Shown here in pieces: positions 34,312 to 42,636 of a stretch of 64,000 nt of DNA; within the stretch, counting starts at the first letter, position 1; every line of letters begins with the position of its first letter. The notes beneath the pieces are model-generated. The model saw only the letters and a list, made by a program, of their open reading frames with translations, was not told where the DNA came from and searched no databases. A program made the position numbers and the translations under genes. Where the stretch lies: NCBI RefSeq assembly GCF_900101545.1, contig NZ_FMZU01000003.1:186001-250000 (forward strand), read 5' to 3'. Source of the stretch: Variovorax sp. CF079 (GTDB lineage: Bacteria > Pseudomonadota > Gammaproteobacteria > Burkholderiales > Burkholderiaceae_C).

Positions 34312-35574
34312 TTATTGGGGCAAGGCTTCCGCAAGCAGGCTCTTCAGCGGCGCGCCGTCGTCGACCAGCCGCTCGGGCGGGAGGGCCATGCGTTCGCCGA
34401 CGATGCGCCTGGCCAGCATGAACTCGGCCGGGCGATTCACGGTGTCGACCGCGATCACGCGTTCGCCCTTCAGGTAGAAGGCCGAGAACGAGCGCTGCTC
34501 GACCGAGCCGCGCAACAGGAACTGGTCATGGCCCTGCGACAGGCCGACCATCTTCAGCTTCAGGTCGTACTGGTCGGACCAGAACCACGGCGCGCTCTCG
34601 AACGGCCGCTCATGCCCGAGCAGCGCCGCCGCCGCGGAGCGCGCCTGTTCGAGCGCATTCGGCACCGACTCGAGCCGCACGCAGCGGCCATACAGCGCGC
34701 TGTCGAAGCGCGTGCAATCGCCGGCCGCGACGACCAGCGGGTCGCTGGTGCGGGCGCAGGCGTCGATGCGGATGCCGTCGTCGACCGCAAGGCCGGCGGC
34801 GGCGGCGAGTTCGGTATTGGGCACCAGGCCGATGCCGACGATCACCAGGTCGCAGGCCAGGCGCTCGCCGTCGGCGCAATGCACGCCGGTGACCCTGCGG
34901 CGCGCGGCATCGAGCGCGAAGCCGTCGACCTGCACGCCGATGCGCAGGTCGACGCCGGCTTCGCGGTGCACCTGCTCGTAGAAGGACGACACGCGCGGCG
35001 CGGTCACCCGCGCGAGCACGCGGTCGGCCGCCTCCAGCACGGTGACCTTCAGCCCGGCCTTCACCGCCACCGCGGCCACCTCGAGGCCGATGTAGCCGCC
35101 GCCGACGATCGCGACGCGCGCACCAGGCTCGAAGTGCCGGCGGATGCGATCGACGTCGGCGAGCGTGCGCAGGTAGTGGAAGTTGTCGGCGCCGACGGCC
35201 GCGCCCGCGATCGCCGCCGGCAGCGGACGCGGGCGCCCACCGGTGGCCAGCGCGAGCCGCGCATAGCCGATCGAGGAGCCGTCCTCGAACGCGACGCGCC
35301 GGTCCGCTCGGTCCACGGCCTGCACGCGCCGGCCCTGCACCAGCTCGACGCCGGCCTTCTCGAGCGTGGCGCGCGCCTTCAGGTGCAGCGAGTCGAGCGT
35401 CGCGGTGCCGGCCAGATAGGCTTTCGACAGCGGCGGCCGGTGGTAGGGCAGCGCGGTCTCGTCGCCGACCAGCTGGATGCGGCCCTGCCATCCGGCCTCG
35501 CGCGCCTGCACCGCGAGCTCGGTGCCGGCATGTCCGGCACCGATGACGACCAGCGCATCGCGCTCGCCGCTCAC
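34312..35574 (-). CDS. NADH-dependent ferredoxin reductase (CamA-like)
   Basis: A 420-residue FAD-dependent pyridine nucleotide oxidoreductase. The FAD motif VVIGAGHAGTE is at residues 9-19 and the NAD motif IVGGGYIGLE near 155; PYHRPPLSKAYL and VAAGDC are typical of putidaredoxin/rhodocoxin reductases. It should pass electrons from NADH to the ferredoxin just downstream. GTG at 35574 overlaps the CoA transferase stop (GTGTGA), showing coupling. Together with ferredoxin and P450 this makes a complete class I P450 system. Confidence 0.9.
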   Translation of the reverse strand: MSGERDALVVIGAGHAGTELAVQAREAGWQGRIQLVGDETALPYHRPPLSKAYLAGTATLDSLHLKARATLEKAGVELVQGRRVQAVDRADRRVAFEDGSSIGYARLALATGGRPRPLPAAIAGAAVGADNFHYLRTLADVDRIRRHFEPGARVAIVGGGYIGLEVAAVAVKAGLKVTVLEAADRVLARVTAPRVSSFYEQVHREAGVDLRIGVQVDGFALDAARRRVTGVHCADGERLACDLVIVGIGLVPNTELAAAAGLAVDDGIRIDACARTSDPLVVAAGDCTRFDSALYGRCVRLESVPNALEQARSAAAALLGHERPFESAPWFWSDQYDLKLKMVGLSQGHDQFLLRGSVEQRSFSAFYLKGERVIAVDTVNRPAEFMLARRIVGERMALPPERLVDDGAPLKSLLAEALPQ

Positions 35575-36809
35575 ACGATGCCCTTCGACTTCAAGCGTTC
35601 GATCTCCTCGGCGGCCAGGCCGAGCAGGCCGCGGTAGATCTCGTCGTTGTGCTGGCCCAGCGTCGGCGGCGCGGTGTAGTCGGTGATCGGCGTGTCCGAG
35701 AACTTGATCGGATTGGTGCAGATCCTGACGCTGCCGGCCAGCGGATGCGGCACCTCCGTGGCCAGGCCGCGGTGCTGCGCCTGCGGATCGTCGAACACCT
35801 GCTTGAGATCGCGGATCGGCCCGGCCGGTACGCCGGCCGTTTCCATCGCGGCGAGCAGGTCGGTCTGGCGCCAGCGGCGCGTGATCGCATCGAAGGTGGC
35901 GGCGAGCAGCTTGCGGTTGCCCACGCGCAACGGGTTGGTCGCGAAGCGCGGGTCGTCGGCCAGCTCGGGATGCTGGAGCGCGACGCAGAAGCGGCGGTAC
36001 TGCTCGTCATTGCCGCACACCACCATCACGCCGCCGTCGGCGCACGGGAAGACCTGCGACGGCAAGCCGCCGCTGCCCTGCGTGCCGCGCCGCACCGGCA
36101 CCTCGCCGGTCGCCAGGTACTGCGCCGCGTAGTGCGACAGCGAAGCCACCAGCGAGTCGAAGAGCGCGACATCGACGTGCTGGCCGCGGCCGCCGCTGGC
36201 CTCGCGGTTCGCATCGCGCTCGTAAAGGGCCGTGATCACGCCGATCGCGGCGAACTGCCCGGCCACGAAGTCGGCGATCGAGGGGCCGGTCTTGACCGGC
36301 GCACCGCCCTCCTCGTCCGCATATCCGGTCACGCTCATGAGGCCCCCCATGGCCTGGAAGATCGAGTCGTAGCCGGGGCGCGGCGCATAGGGCCCGGTCT
36401 GGCCGAAGCCCGTCACCGAGCAATAGACGAGGCGCGGATTGAGCTCGCGCAGGCTTGCCTGGTCCAGGCCGTAGCGCTTCAGGTCGCCGACCTTGAAGTT
36501 CTCGACCAGCACGTCCGACATCGCGGCCAGCCGGCGCGCCAGCACCTGGCCCTCGGGCTGGGCGAGGTCGAGCGTGATCGACTTCTTGTTGCGGTTGCTG
36601 CCCAGGATGATCGGCGTCTCGTGCGTGTCGCGGCCGTCGCGGTCCTTCAGGAACGGCGGGCCCATCCTGCGCGCATCGTCGCCCGCGCCGGGGCGCTCGA
36701 CCTTGATCACCTCGGCACCGAGGTCGCCGAGCATCTGCGCGGCCAGCGGGCCGGCGATGACGCGCGACAGATCGAGAACGCGAATGTGCGAGAAGGGCTT
36801 TCTGGACAT
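35571..36809 (-). CDS. CaiB/BaiF family CoA transferase, copy 2
   Basis: A 412-residue family III CoA transferase: FSHIRVLDLSRVIAGPLAAQ, GAEVIKVERPGAGDDAR, SNRNKKSITLDL, catalytic aspartate in PGYDSIFQAMGG, and C-terminal LGQHNDEIYRGLLG. It transfers CoA to a pathway acid. It is more canonical than the copy at 4995-6263 (PAFDD site). ATG 36809 gives the usual short N-terminus. It lies 16 nt after a 75-residue small protein gene. Confidence 0.9.
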   Translation of the reverse strand: MSRKPFSHIRVLDLSRVIAGPLAAQMLGDLGAEVIKVERPGAGDDARRMGPPFLKDRDGRDTHETPIILGSNRNKKSITLDLAQPEGQVLARRLAAMSDVLVENFKVGDLKRYGLDQASLRELNPRLVYCSVTGFGQTGPYAPRPGYDSIFQAMGGLMSVTGYADEEGGAPVKTGPSIADFVAGQFAAIGVITALYERDANREASGGRGQHVDVALFDSLVASLSHYAAQYLATGEVPVRRGTQGSGGLPSQVFPCADGGVMVVCGNDEQYRRFCVALQHPELADDPRFATNPLRVGNRKLLAATFDAITRRWRQTDLLAAMETAGVPAGPIRDLKQVFDDPQAQHRGLATEVPHPLAGSVRICTNPIKFSDTPITDYTAPPTLGQHNDEIYRGLLGLAAEEIERLKSKGIV

Positions 36810-36825
36810 GGCATTGAAGTGAGGA

Positions 36826-37053
36826 TCAGGTCCCCTGGAGTGTCGGTCGCGGCACCTGCGCCAGCAAGGCGGCGCTGCTGCGCGCGAGCAGCTCCAGACC
36901 GCTTTCGGCGCCCTTCTGTGCGCACTCGCGTGCGTAGGCCGCGTCGCGCCAGAAGCGCGGCACATCCACCCACCAGCCACGTCCGGCCATCAGCCACTTG
37001 AATGCGACGAGCTCGGTCAACGTGCCGTTCGAATCGATTTGCAGGCTGTTCAT
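36826..37053 (-). CDS. Small protein of unknown function (75 aa)
   Basis: First gene of the 37053-to-27951 operon. The 75-residue protein is not recognised. It has a Trp/aromatic-rich central part (ELVAFKWLMAGRGWWVDVPRF), then a charged and alanine-rich helix. A good ribosome-binding site, GAGGTGAG, precedes the ATG at 37053; an in-frame ATG at 37110 is upstream but overlaps the operator and is less likely. A role as accessory or regulator of the P450/CoA transferase module is speculation. Confidence 0.6.
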   Translation of the reverse strand: MNSLQIDSNGTLTELVAFKWLMAGRGWWVDVPRFWRDAAYARECAQKGAESGLELLARSSAALLAQVPRPTLQGT

Positions 37054-37080
37054 AAGACTCACCTCGCTGTTCGTATAGTC

Positions 37081-37091
37081 GAATGATAGTC
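37081..37091. promoter_or_regulatory. Degenerate GAAC-N3-GTTC operator
   Basis: GAATGATAGTC, preceded by CGTATAGTC, resembles the CGTATAGTTGAAC context of the P450 operator at 37716. It lies 28 nt upstream of the 75-residue protein gene. Confidence 0.4.
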
Positions 37092-37302
37092 TACTTTGAG
37101 AACATTGCAAACCCTTTGCGGCATGCCTTCACATGCCGGTGCAGCCCGACGCCACGGGCGGCCGCAGGGCAATTCCATCAGGGGGCAGACGCGCCTGCAC
37201 AAGCCATCGCGCGATGGCATCGCAGGGCATCCGAAGCGAATTCCGGCTCAGGCTCGCCGCGAGGTGCGCGCGAGCCCGGACGCGGTCGGCAAGGCGCCGA
37301 CC

Positions 37303-37548
37303 TCAGCGGCGCGACGCCGCGAAGACCTGGCCGATCGAGCCTCCCAGATGGCCGTAGGCACGAACCATCTCGTGGTAGCACTCCTGGGCCGTCGCAGCCG
37401 GCAGGTTGCTGCCGCCCGCCCGGCAGACTTCGGCCTTCGAGGGGGGCGCGGCGCGCGCCTCATCGGACGCGTCCGACTTCAGATAGCCGAGCGAGCCGAA
37501 CAAGCCCACTGCCGAGCCGATTGCCAACACTTTCAGACCACTGAGCAT
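37303..37548 (-). CDS. Small exported or membrane-anchored protein (81 aa)
   Basis: An 81-residue protein starting MLSGLKVLAIGSAVGLFGSLGYL, a hydrophobic segment that may be a signal anchor. The rest contains two cysteines (AEVCRAGG and AQECYHEM) and a C-terminal glycine-rich helix. No family recognised. The ATG at 37548 has GGAG about 8 nt upstream; a longer frame from 37593 is less likely. It is divergent from the P450 gene, with operator-like repeats at 37611 and 37630 before it. Confidence 0.5.
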   Translation of the reverse strand: MLSGLKVLAIGSAVGLFGSLGYLKSDASDEARAAPPSKAEVCRAGGSNLPAATAQECYHEMVRAYGHLGGSIGQVFAASRR

Positions 37549-37610
37549 TTCAGTCTCCTCAGGCGACCCCTGCGCCGGCGACCCCATCAACACCGTGCGA
37601 CTATCCGTAT

Positions 37611-37640
37611 GACAGTCGTTCTATTAGGTGAATACTATTC
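37611..37640. promoter_or_regulatory. Two operator-like repeats between small gene and P450
   Basis: GACAGTCGTTC (37611-37621) keeps one half-site and GAATACTATTC (37630-37640) is a perfect palindrome variant (GAAT-N3-ATTC). They lie upstream of the 81-residue protein gene, in the same 216-nt divergent region as the P450 operator. Confidence 0.4.
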
Positions 37641-37715
37641 TGAATTTAATCCGTCATGATCCGGGAAAACCCGAGACAGTTGCTCGCGTGACGTAGAAGG
37701 CGGAGTCGTATAGTT

Positions 37716-37726
37716 GAACATCGTTC
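37716..37726. promoter_or_regulatory. GAAC-N3-GTTC operator before the P450 gene
   Basis: GAACATCGTTC is identical to the site at 4478-4488. A TATAGT hexamer (37709-37714) just upstream may be the -10 box, so the operator would overlap the transcription start. The P450 ATG is 38 nt downstream. Confidence 0.6.
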
Positions 37727-37764
37727 TGCAATAGCAATGCCGCCGATATTCGACAAGGATCACC

Positions 37765-39006
37765 ATGGGCGCCATCCCCCGCATCCAGGACTTCGACGAC
37801 CCGGCCTACGACCCGTTCGTCTCCGATGACGCCGCGTTCGGCGAGCATGACGATCCCTACCCGCAGCTTGCCCGGTGGCGCGAACAAGGGCTGGTGCATG
37901 CCTTCGACTACCGCAGCGCGCTGGGCCTGCATCCGGACGTGACGATGGTGGCTCTGCCGGCGTACCTGGTGCTCGGCTACGACGCGGTCGAGAGCGTCTT
38001 CCTGGATCCGCAGACCTACTCGAACGGCATCTACGCGCGCAACCTGGGCATCTCGTTCGGCCAGAGCGTGAGCACGATGGATGCGCCGGACCATCCGCGC
38101 TATCGCAAGATCTTCCAGAAGGCTTTCCTGCCGAACAGGGTATCGAAGTGGGGCGAGACGCTGGTCGATCCCGTCGTGGCATCGCTGATGGAGAAGTTCA
38201 GCGGCCGCGGCCGAGCCGATCTGGTGCAGGAGCTCACCCACCACTACCCGTTCCAGATCATCTACAGGCAGCTGGACCTGCCGCCGGAGGACGTCGGCAT
38301 CTTCCACAAGCTGGCGATCGCGCAGACGGTGGTGTCGTATGACGTGGCCCACGGCACCGAGGCGTCGCTCAAGCTGGGCGTGTATTTCAAGGCCCTGTTG
38401 CAGGAGCGGCGCGCGGACCCGGGCGACGACCTCGTGAGCCTGCTGTCACATGCCGAAGTCGACGGCGAGCGCCTGCCCGAAGAGATCCTGATCTCCTTCC
38501 TGCGGCAGCTCGTCAATGCAGGCGGCGACACCACCTACCGAGGCACGAGCATCCTGCTGACCGGCCTGCTGACCCATCCGGACCAGCTCGAGGCGGTGCG
38601 CAAGGACCGCTCGCTGATTCCGCAGGCGATCGAGGAAGCCTTGCGCTGGGACGGCCCTGTGCTGATCGCGACACGCACACCCTCGGTCGACACCGAACTC
38701 TGCGGGGTGAAGCTGCCGGCAGGCGCCTGCCTTTCGGTGGCATCGGGCTCGGCGAATCGCGATCCCGCGCGCTTCGAGAACCCGGACCGCTTCGACATCT
38801 TCCGCAAGAAGCAGCGCCATTTCGCGTTTGCGTTCGGGCCCCATGTGTGCATCGGCCAGCACCTCGCGCGCGTCGAGATGACGCGCGCGCTGAATGCGAT
38901 CCTCGACCATCTGCCGAACCTGCGCCTCGATCCCGACATGCCGCCACCGCGGATCCAGGGCGCGATGATGCGCGTGCCCAAGCACATCCACGTGCGCTTC
39001 GACTGA
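37765..39006 (+). CDS. Cytochrome P450
   Basis: A 413-residue soluble bacterial P450. The I-helix oxygen-activation motif AGGDTT is at 252-257, the ExxR pair at Glu291/Arg294 (EALRW), and the heme loop FAFGPHVCIG places the thiolate ligand at Cys362. Class I electron supply is encoded in the opposite operon (ferredoxin and reductase, 33978-35574). It probably hydroxylates the hydrophobic substrate, forming the alcohol used by the following GMC enzyme. A strong operator lies upstream. P450 family number cannot be given from sequence reading. Confidence 0.93.
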   Translation: MGAIPRIQDFDDPAYDPFVSDDAAFGEHDDPYPQLARWREQGLVHAFDYRSALGLHPDVTMVALPAYLVLGYDAVESVFLDPQTYSNGIYARNLGISFGQSVSTMDAPDHPRYRKIFQKAFLPNRVSKWGETLVDPVVASLMEKFSGRGRADLVQELTHHYPFQIIYRQLDLPPEDVGIFHKLAIAQTVVSYDVAHGTEASLKLGVYFKALLQERRADPGDDLVSLLSHAEVDGERLPEEILISFLRQLVNAGGDTTYRGTSILLTGLLTHPDQLEAVRKDRSLIPQAIEEALRWDGPVLIATRTPSVDTELCGVKLPAGACLSVASGSANRDPARFENPDRFDIFRKKQRHFAFAFGPHVCIGQHLARVEMTRALNAILDHLPNLRLDPDMPPPRIQGAMMRVPKHIHVRFD

Positions 39007-39014
39007 GCGCTGCA

Positions 39015-40616
39015 GTGACCGACGCGACCTACCTCATCGTCGGCGCCGGCTCGGCCGGCTGCGTGCTGGCCAACCGCCTCAGCGAGAACCCCGCCCACCG
39101 GGTGCTGCTGATCGAAGTCGGGCCCGAGGACCACAGTCCCCTGATCGCCATGCCCAAGGGCTTCGGCAAGCTGCTCGCGGACCCGAAGCATGCCGACTAC
39201 ATCCCTGTGGCGCCCCACGCCGGCAACGGCAGCCGGCAGGAGGTCTGGGCGCGCGGAAAGATGCTCGGCGGCTCGAGCGCGATCAACGGCATGGTCTACA
39301 TGCGCGGCCATCCTGCGGACTACGACGAGTGGGCCTCGCAGGGCGCCGCCGGCTGGGGCTGGGCCGAAATCGCGAAGAGCTTCAAGGCGATCGAAGACCA
39401 CGCACTCGGCGCCGACGACCTGCGCGGTGCCGGCGGGCCGCTGAAGGTGACGCCGCACGGCGAGCGCACCGAGCTGGCAGAAGCAACGATCGCCGCCTGT
39501 GCGCGCCTGGGCCTCGAGCACCGCGACGACCTCAATCGTCTCGATCACGAAGGCATCGCCTACCTGAGCTACACGATCCGCGATGGGGTGCGGCAGAGCG
39601 CCGCCGCCGCCTTCCTGACCCCGGTGCGATCCCGCCCCAACCTGACGGTGCTCACCGAGACGCGGGTCCGCCGCGTCCTGTTCGACGGCCGGCGGGCCGT
39701 CGGCGTCGAGGCAGTGGTCAATGGCCGCGCCCAGCGTTTCGACGCGACGCGCGAGGTCATCCTCTGCGCCGGCGCGCTCCAATCGCCGCGCCTGCTGCAG
39801 CTCTCCGGCGTCGGTGACGGCGAGCATCTTCGCTCCCTGGGAATCCGGGCGGTGGCGCACAACCTGGCCGTCGGGCTCCACCTGCGCGAGCACCTGCTGT
39901 ACATGGCACAGTGGCGGCTCGCCGACTGGCGCCATTCCCAGAATCGCGAGTTCAGCGGCTGGCGCCTCGGGCTCCATGCGACCAGGTACCTGTCGACGCG
40001 CAGCGGCGTGATGGCGACGGGCTCGTATCCGGTCGGCGGCTTCTACCGATCGTTGCCCGGCGCCGCGCGGCCCGACGCGCAGCTGATGATGTGCCCCTTC
40101 TCGCTCGATTTCGCGGCGGGCGGCATGGCGATGGAAGACTTCCCCGGCATGCAGCTCTTCAGCTACGGGCTGCGCCCGCGCAGCCAGGGTCATCTGCGCA
40201 TCGTCTCGCCCGACGCGGACGTGCCGCCCGAGGTCGACCCCAACTACCTCGCCGAGGAGGAAGACCGCCGCATCGCGATCGCCTCGATGCGCTTCATGCG
40301 CCGCGTCGCGGAACAACCGAGCCTGGCGGCATGGATCACAGCGGAGACTCGACCGGGCCCGGCGGTGCAGAGCGACGAACAGATCCTGGACGCCTTCCGC
40401 AGCGGCGGCCAGAGCGGCTACCACGCCTGCGGCACCTGCCGCATGGGCGGCGACGAGCGCAGCGTCGTTGATCCGCGGCTCAAGGTGCGCGGCGTCGAGG
40501 CGCTGCGCGTGATGGACCTGTCGATCGCGCCGACCATGCCCGCCGGCAACACCAACGGTCCGGTGATGGCGATGGCATGGCGCGCGGCCGATCTGATTCT
40601 GGAGGATGCGCGATGA
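39015..40616 (+). CDS. GMC family FAD-dependent alcohol oxidoreductase
   Basis: A 533-residue GMC oxidoreductase. The ADP-binding motif VGAGSAGCVLANRLSE is at the N-terminus, GKMLGGSSAINGMVY near residue 80, and the active-site region GYHACGTCRMG and the C-terminal MPAGNTNGPVMAMAWRAAD are present. It resembles choline/alkanol dehydrogenases of terpene and alcohol catabolism and probably oxidises the P450 product to an aldehyde. GTG 39015 follows the P450 stop by 8 nt. It converges on the E2 gene at 40638. Confidence 0.9.
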   Translation: MTDATYLIVGAGSAGCVLANRLSENPAHRVLLIEVGPEDHSPLIAMPKGFGKLLADPKHADYIPVAPHAGNGSRQEVWARGKMLGGSSAINGMVYMRGHPADYDEWASQGAAGWGWAEIAKSFKAIEDHALGADDLRGAGGPLKVTPHGERTELAEATIAACARLGLEHRDDLNRLDHEGIAYLSYTIRDGVRQSAAAAFLTPVRSRPNLTVLTETRVRRVLFDGRRAVGVEAVVNGRAQRFDATREVILCAGALQSPRLLQLSGVGDGEHLRSLGIRAVAHNLAVGLHLREHLLYMAQWRLADWRHSQNREFSGWRLGLHATRYLSTRSGVMATGSYPVGGFYRSLPGAARPDAQLMMCPFSLDFAAGGMAMEDFPGMQLFSYGLRPRSQGHLRIVSPDADVPPEVDPNYLAEEEDRRIAIASMRFMRRVAEQPSLAAWITAETRPGPAVQSDEQILDAFRSGGQSGYHACGTCRMGGDERSVVDPRLKVRGVEALRVMDLSIAPTMPAGNTNGPVMAMAWRAADLILEDAR

Positions 40617-40637
40617 CGAGCGGCTTGCAGGACTTCC

Positions 40638-41366
40638 TCAGGCTAGCAGCTGCTTCGGCTCGGCGAGTACCTCGTCCAGATGCCGCAGGAAGCGCGCCGC
40701 GTCGGCGCCGTTGATCACGCGGTGGTCATAGCTCAGCGAGAGCGGGACCTTCAGCCGCCATTCGATCGCGTCGTCCGATCCGCGACGAGGTTTCCATTCG
40801 GCCTTGGCGATGCCGAGGATCGCGAGCTCGGGCGCGTTGACGATCGGGGTGAAGCCGGTGCCGCCGATGCCGCCGAGCGAGCTGATCGAGATGCAGCCGC
40901 CCTCCATGTCGCTCATCGGCAGCCCGCGGCCCCGGGCCTTGGCGGACAGGGCCGAGATGTCGGCCGCAATGTCGGCGAGCGGCTTGCGGTCGCAGTCGCG
41001 CACCACGCCGACCACGAGCCCGCGCGGCGTGTCGATCGCGATGCCGATGTGGAAGTACTTCTTCAGCACGAGGTTCCTGCCGCTCGCGTCCAGCGACCCG
41101 TTGAACTGCGGGAAGGCCTTCAGGCCCGATACCAGCGCCTTCGCGAAGAAGGCCAGCGCGCTCGGCCGGGGCGCCAGCGTCGCACGCAGCGCTTCGACCG
41201 CGGTGATGTCCGCGTCGTCCTGGTGCGTGACGTGCGGAATGCTCAGCCAGTTGCGAGCCAGGAACCCGGCGGTCAGGCCCTGGATGCGCGAAAGCGGCCT
41301 GAGCTCGACCTCGCCGAAGGCTGCGAAATCGACCACCGGCCACGCCGGAAGGTCGGCGCCGATCAT
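40638..41366 (-). CDS. 2-oxoacid dehydrogenase E2 catalytic domain (split)
   Basis: A 242-residue acyltransferase domain with no lipoyl or peripheral subunit-binding domain. The active site DHRVINGADAARF has His215 and Asn219; Asn at this position is also found in some pyruvate dehydrogenase E2 proteins, so activity is plausible. The lipoyl domain is a separate gene (41363-41593), overlapped by 4 nt. It would transfer the acyl group from the lipoyl arm to CoA. ATG 41366 is the coupled start. Confidence 0.82.
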   Translation of the reverse strand: MIGADLPAWPVVDFAAFGEVELRPLSRIQGLTAGFLARNWLSIPHVTHQDDADITAVEALRATLAPRPSALAFFAKALVSGLKAFPQFNGSLDASGRNLVLKKYFHIGIAIDTPRGLVVGVVRDCDRKPLADIAADISALSAKARGRGLPMSDMEGGCISISSLGGIGGTGFTPIVNAPELAILGIAKAEWKPRRGSDDAIEWRLKVPLSLSYDHRVINGADAARFLRHLDEVLAEPKQLLA

Positions 41367-41593
41367 GCGATCTCGGCCAGCAGCGCGCCGACCTCGTAGA
41401 CCTCGCCGACGCGGGCCACGATCTTCAGCGTGCCGGTCGCGGGCGACTCGACCTCCTGCACGGACTTGTCGCTTTCCAGCGCGTACAGCGGCTGGCCTTC
41501 GGTGACGGCGGCGCCGTCGGCGACCATCCATTCGGCGAGCGTCGCCTCGTTCATGGAAAAGCCGATCTTGGGGAGCAGAACCTGGGTGGCCAC
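41363..41593 (-). CDS. Stand-alone lipoyl-domain protein
   Basis: A 76-residue biotinyl/lipoyl domain with the modified lysine Lys43 in ESDKSVQEVESP. It is the mobile carrier arm of the 2-oxoacid dehydrogenase, encoded as its own small gene between E1beta and the E2 catalytic domain. The length matches one lipoyl hammerhead fold with nothing added. Confidence 0.85.
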   Translation of the reverse strand: MATQVLLPKIGFSMNEATLAEWMVADGAAVTEGQPLYALESDKSVQEVESPATGTLKIVARVGEVYEVGALLAEIA

Positions 41594-41625
41594 GGGGATG
41601 TCCTCGTCGTTGGGATGTTCGTGCT

Positions 41626-42636
41626 TCAGTCCAGCGTCTTGCGGATCGCCGCCTCGATCGCCGCCGGCTGGGGCACGTGGGCCGCCTCCAGCGTCTTGGA
41701 GAACGGCACCGGCGAGTGGTTCGCGCCGACGCGCTGCACCGGCGCCTTCAGCGCGCTGAACAGGTGCTCGTGCAGCAGCGCGGCGATCTCGGCGCCCACG
41801 CCGAAGCGGCGCACCGCCTCATGCACGACCACCGCGCGCCGCGTCTTCGCGACCGAGCTCAGCAAGGTGGCCTCGTCCAGCGGCGAGATCGTGCGCAGGT
41901 CGATCAGCTCGACCTCCACGCCTTCCTTCGCCAGCTTGTCCGCGACCGCGGCGCAGTCCTGCACCATGCGGCTGTAGCTGATCACTGTCACGTCGCGGCC
42001 TTCGCGCAGCACCTTCGCCTTGCCGAGCGGAATGCGCTGGCCGAGCTGCGGCGGCGCGCCGGGCGTCCAGTAGCTCGGCATGTTCTCGATGAAGAGGCAA
42101 GGGTCCTCGTCGAAGATGCACGACAGCATCAAGCCGTAGGCATCGGCCGGCGACGACGGCGCCACCACTTTCATGCCGGCGGTGTGCGCGAACCAGGCCT
42201 CGAGGTAGTCGGCATGCTGGCCGCCGGTGCCGAAGCCGGCGCCGGTCATCGTGCGAATCGTGATCGGCACATGCGTCTGCCCGCCCGACATGTAGCGCAG
42301 CTTGGCCGCGTGGTTGACGATCATGTCCATCGCCACTGCGGTGAAGTTCATCAGCATGATCTCCGCCACCGGCCGCATGCCGACGATCGACGCGCCGATC
42401 GCCGCACCGATGATCGCCTGCTCGGAAATCGGCGTGGAGCGCACGCGCGAGGTGCCGTACTTGGTCGAGAGCCCCTTGGTCACGCCGACGATGCCACCCT
42501 CCTGGGCGTCGGCAATGTCCTCGCCGAGCAGGATGACGTTCGGGTCCAGGCCCATTGCTTCGTCGAGGGCCAGGTTGACGGCCTGGATCGTGTTCATTGG
42601 CTTGACCTTGTCGAGCACGGTGCTTGTCGTATTCAT
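41626..42636 (-). CDS. 2-oxoacid dehydrogenase E1 beta subunit
   Basis: A 336-residue transketolase pyrimidine-binding and C-terminal domain protein (VILLGEDIADAQEGG, RVRSTPISEQAIIGAAIG, VELIDLRTISPLDEATLLSS). With E1alpha it decarboxylates a 2-oxoacid with thiamine diphosphate. It resembles AcoB/branched-chain type. ATG 42636 overlaps the E1alpha stop and has GAGGAGG upstream. No E3 (lipoamide dehydrogenase) is in the window, so a housekeeping E3 would be shared. Confidence 0.9.
   Translation of the reverse strand: MNTTSTVLDKVKPMNTIQAVNLALDEAMGLDPNVILLGEDIADAQEGGIVGVTKGLSTKYGTSRVRSTPISEQAIIGAAIGASIVGMRPVAEIMLMNFTAVAMDMIVNHAAKLRYMSGGQTHVPITIRTMTGAGFGTGGQHADYLEAWFAHTAGMKVVAPSSPADAYGLMLSCIFDEDPCLFIENMPSYWTPGAPPQLGQRIPLGKAKVLREGRDVTVISYSRMVQDCAAVADKLAKEGVEVELIDLRTISPLDEATLLSSVAKTRRAVVVHEAVRRFGVGAEIAALLHEHLFSALKAPVQRVGANHSPVPFSKTLEAAHVPQPAAIEAAIRKTLD

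Noticed and set aside
40638..41366. E2 catalytic motif Asn instead of Asp as a sign of inactivation
   Set aside because: Asn at this position also occurs in active pyruvate dehydrogenase E2 proteins, so it is not evidence of loss of function.
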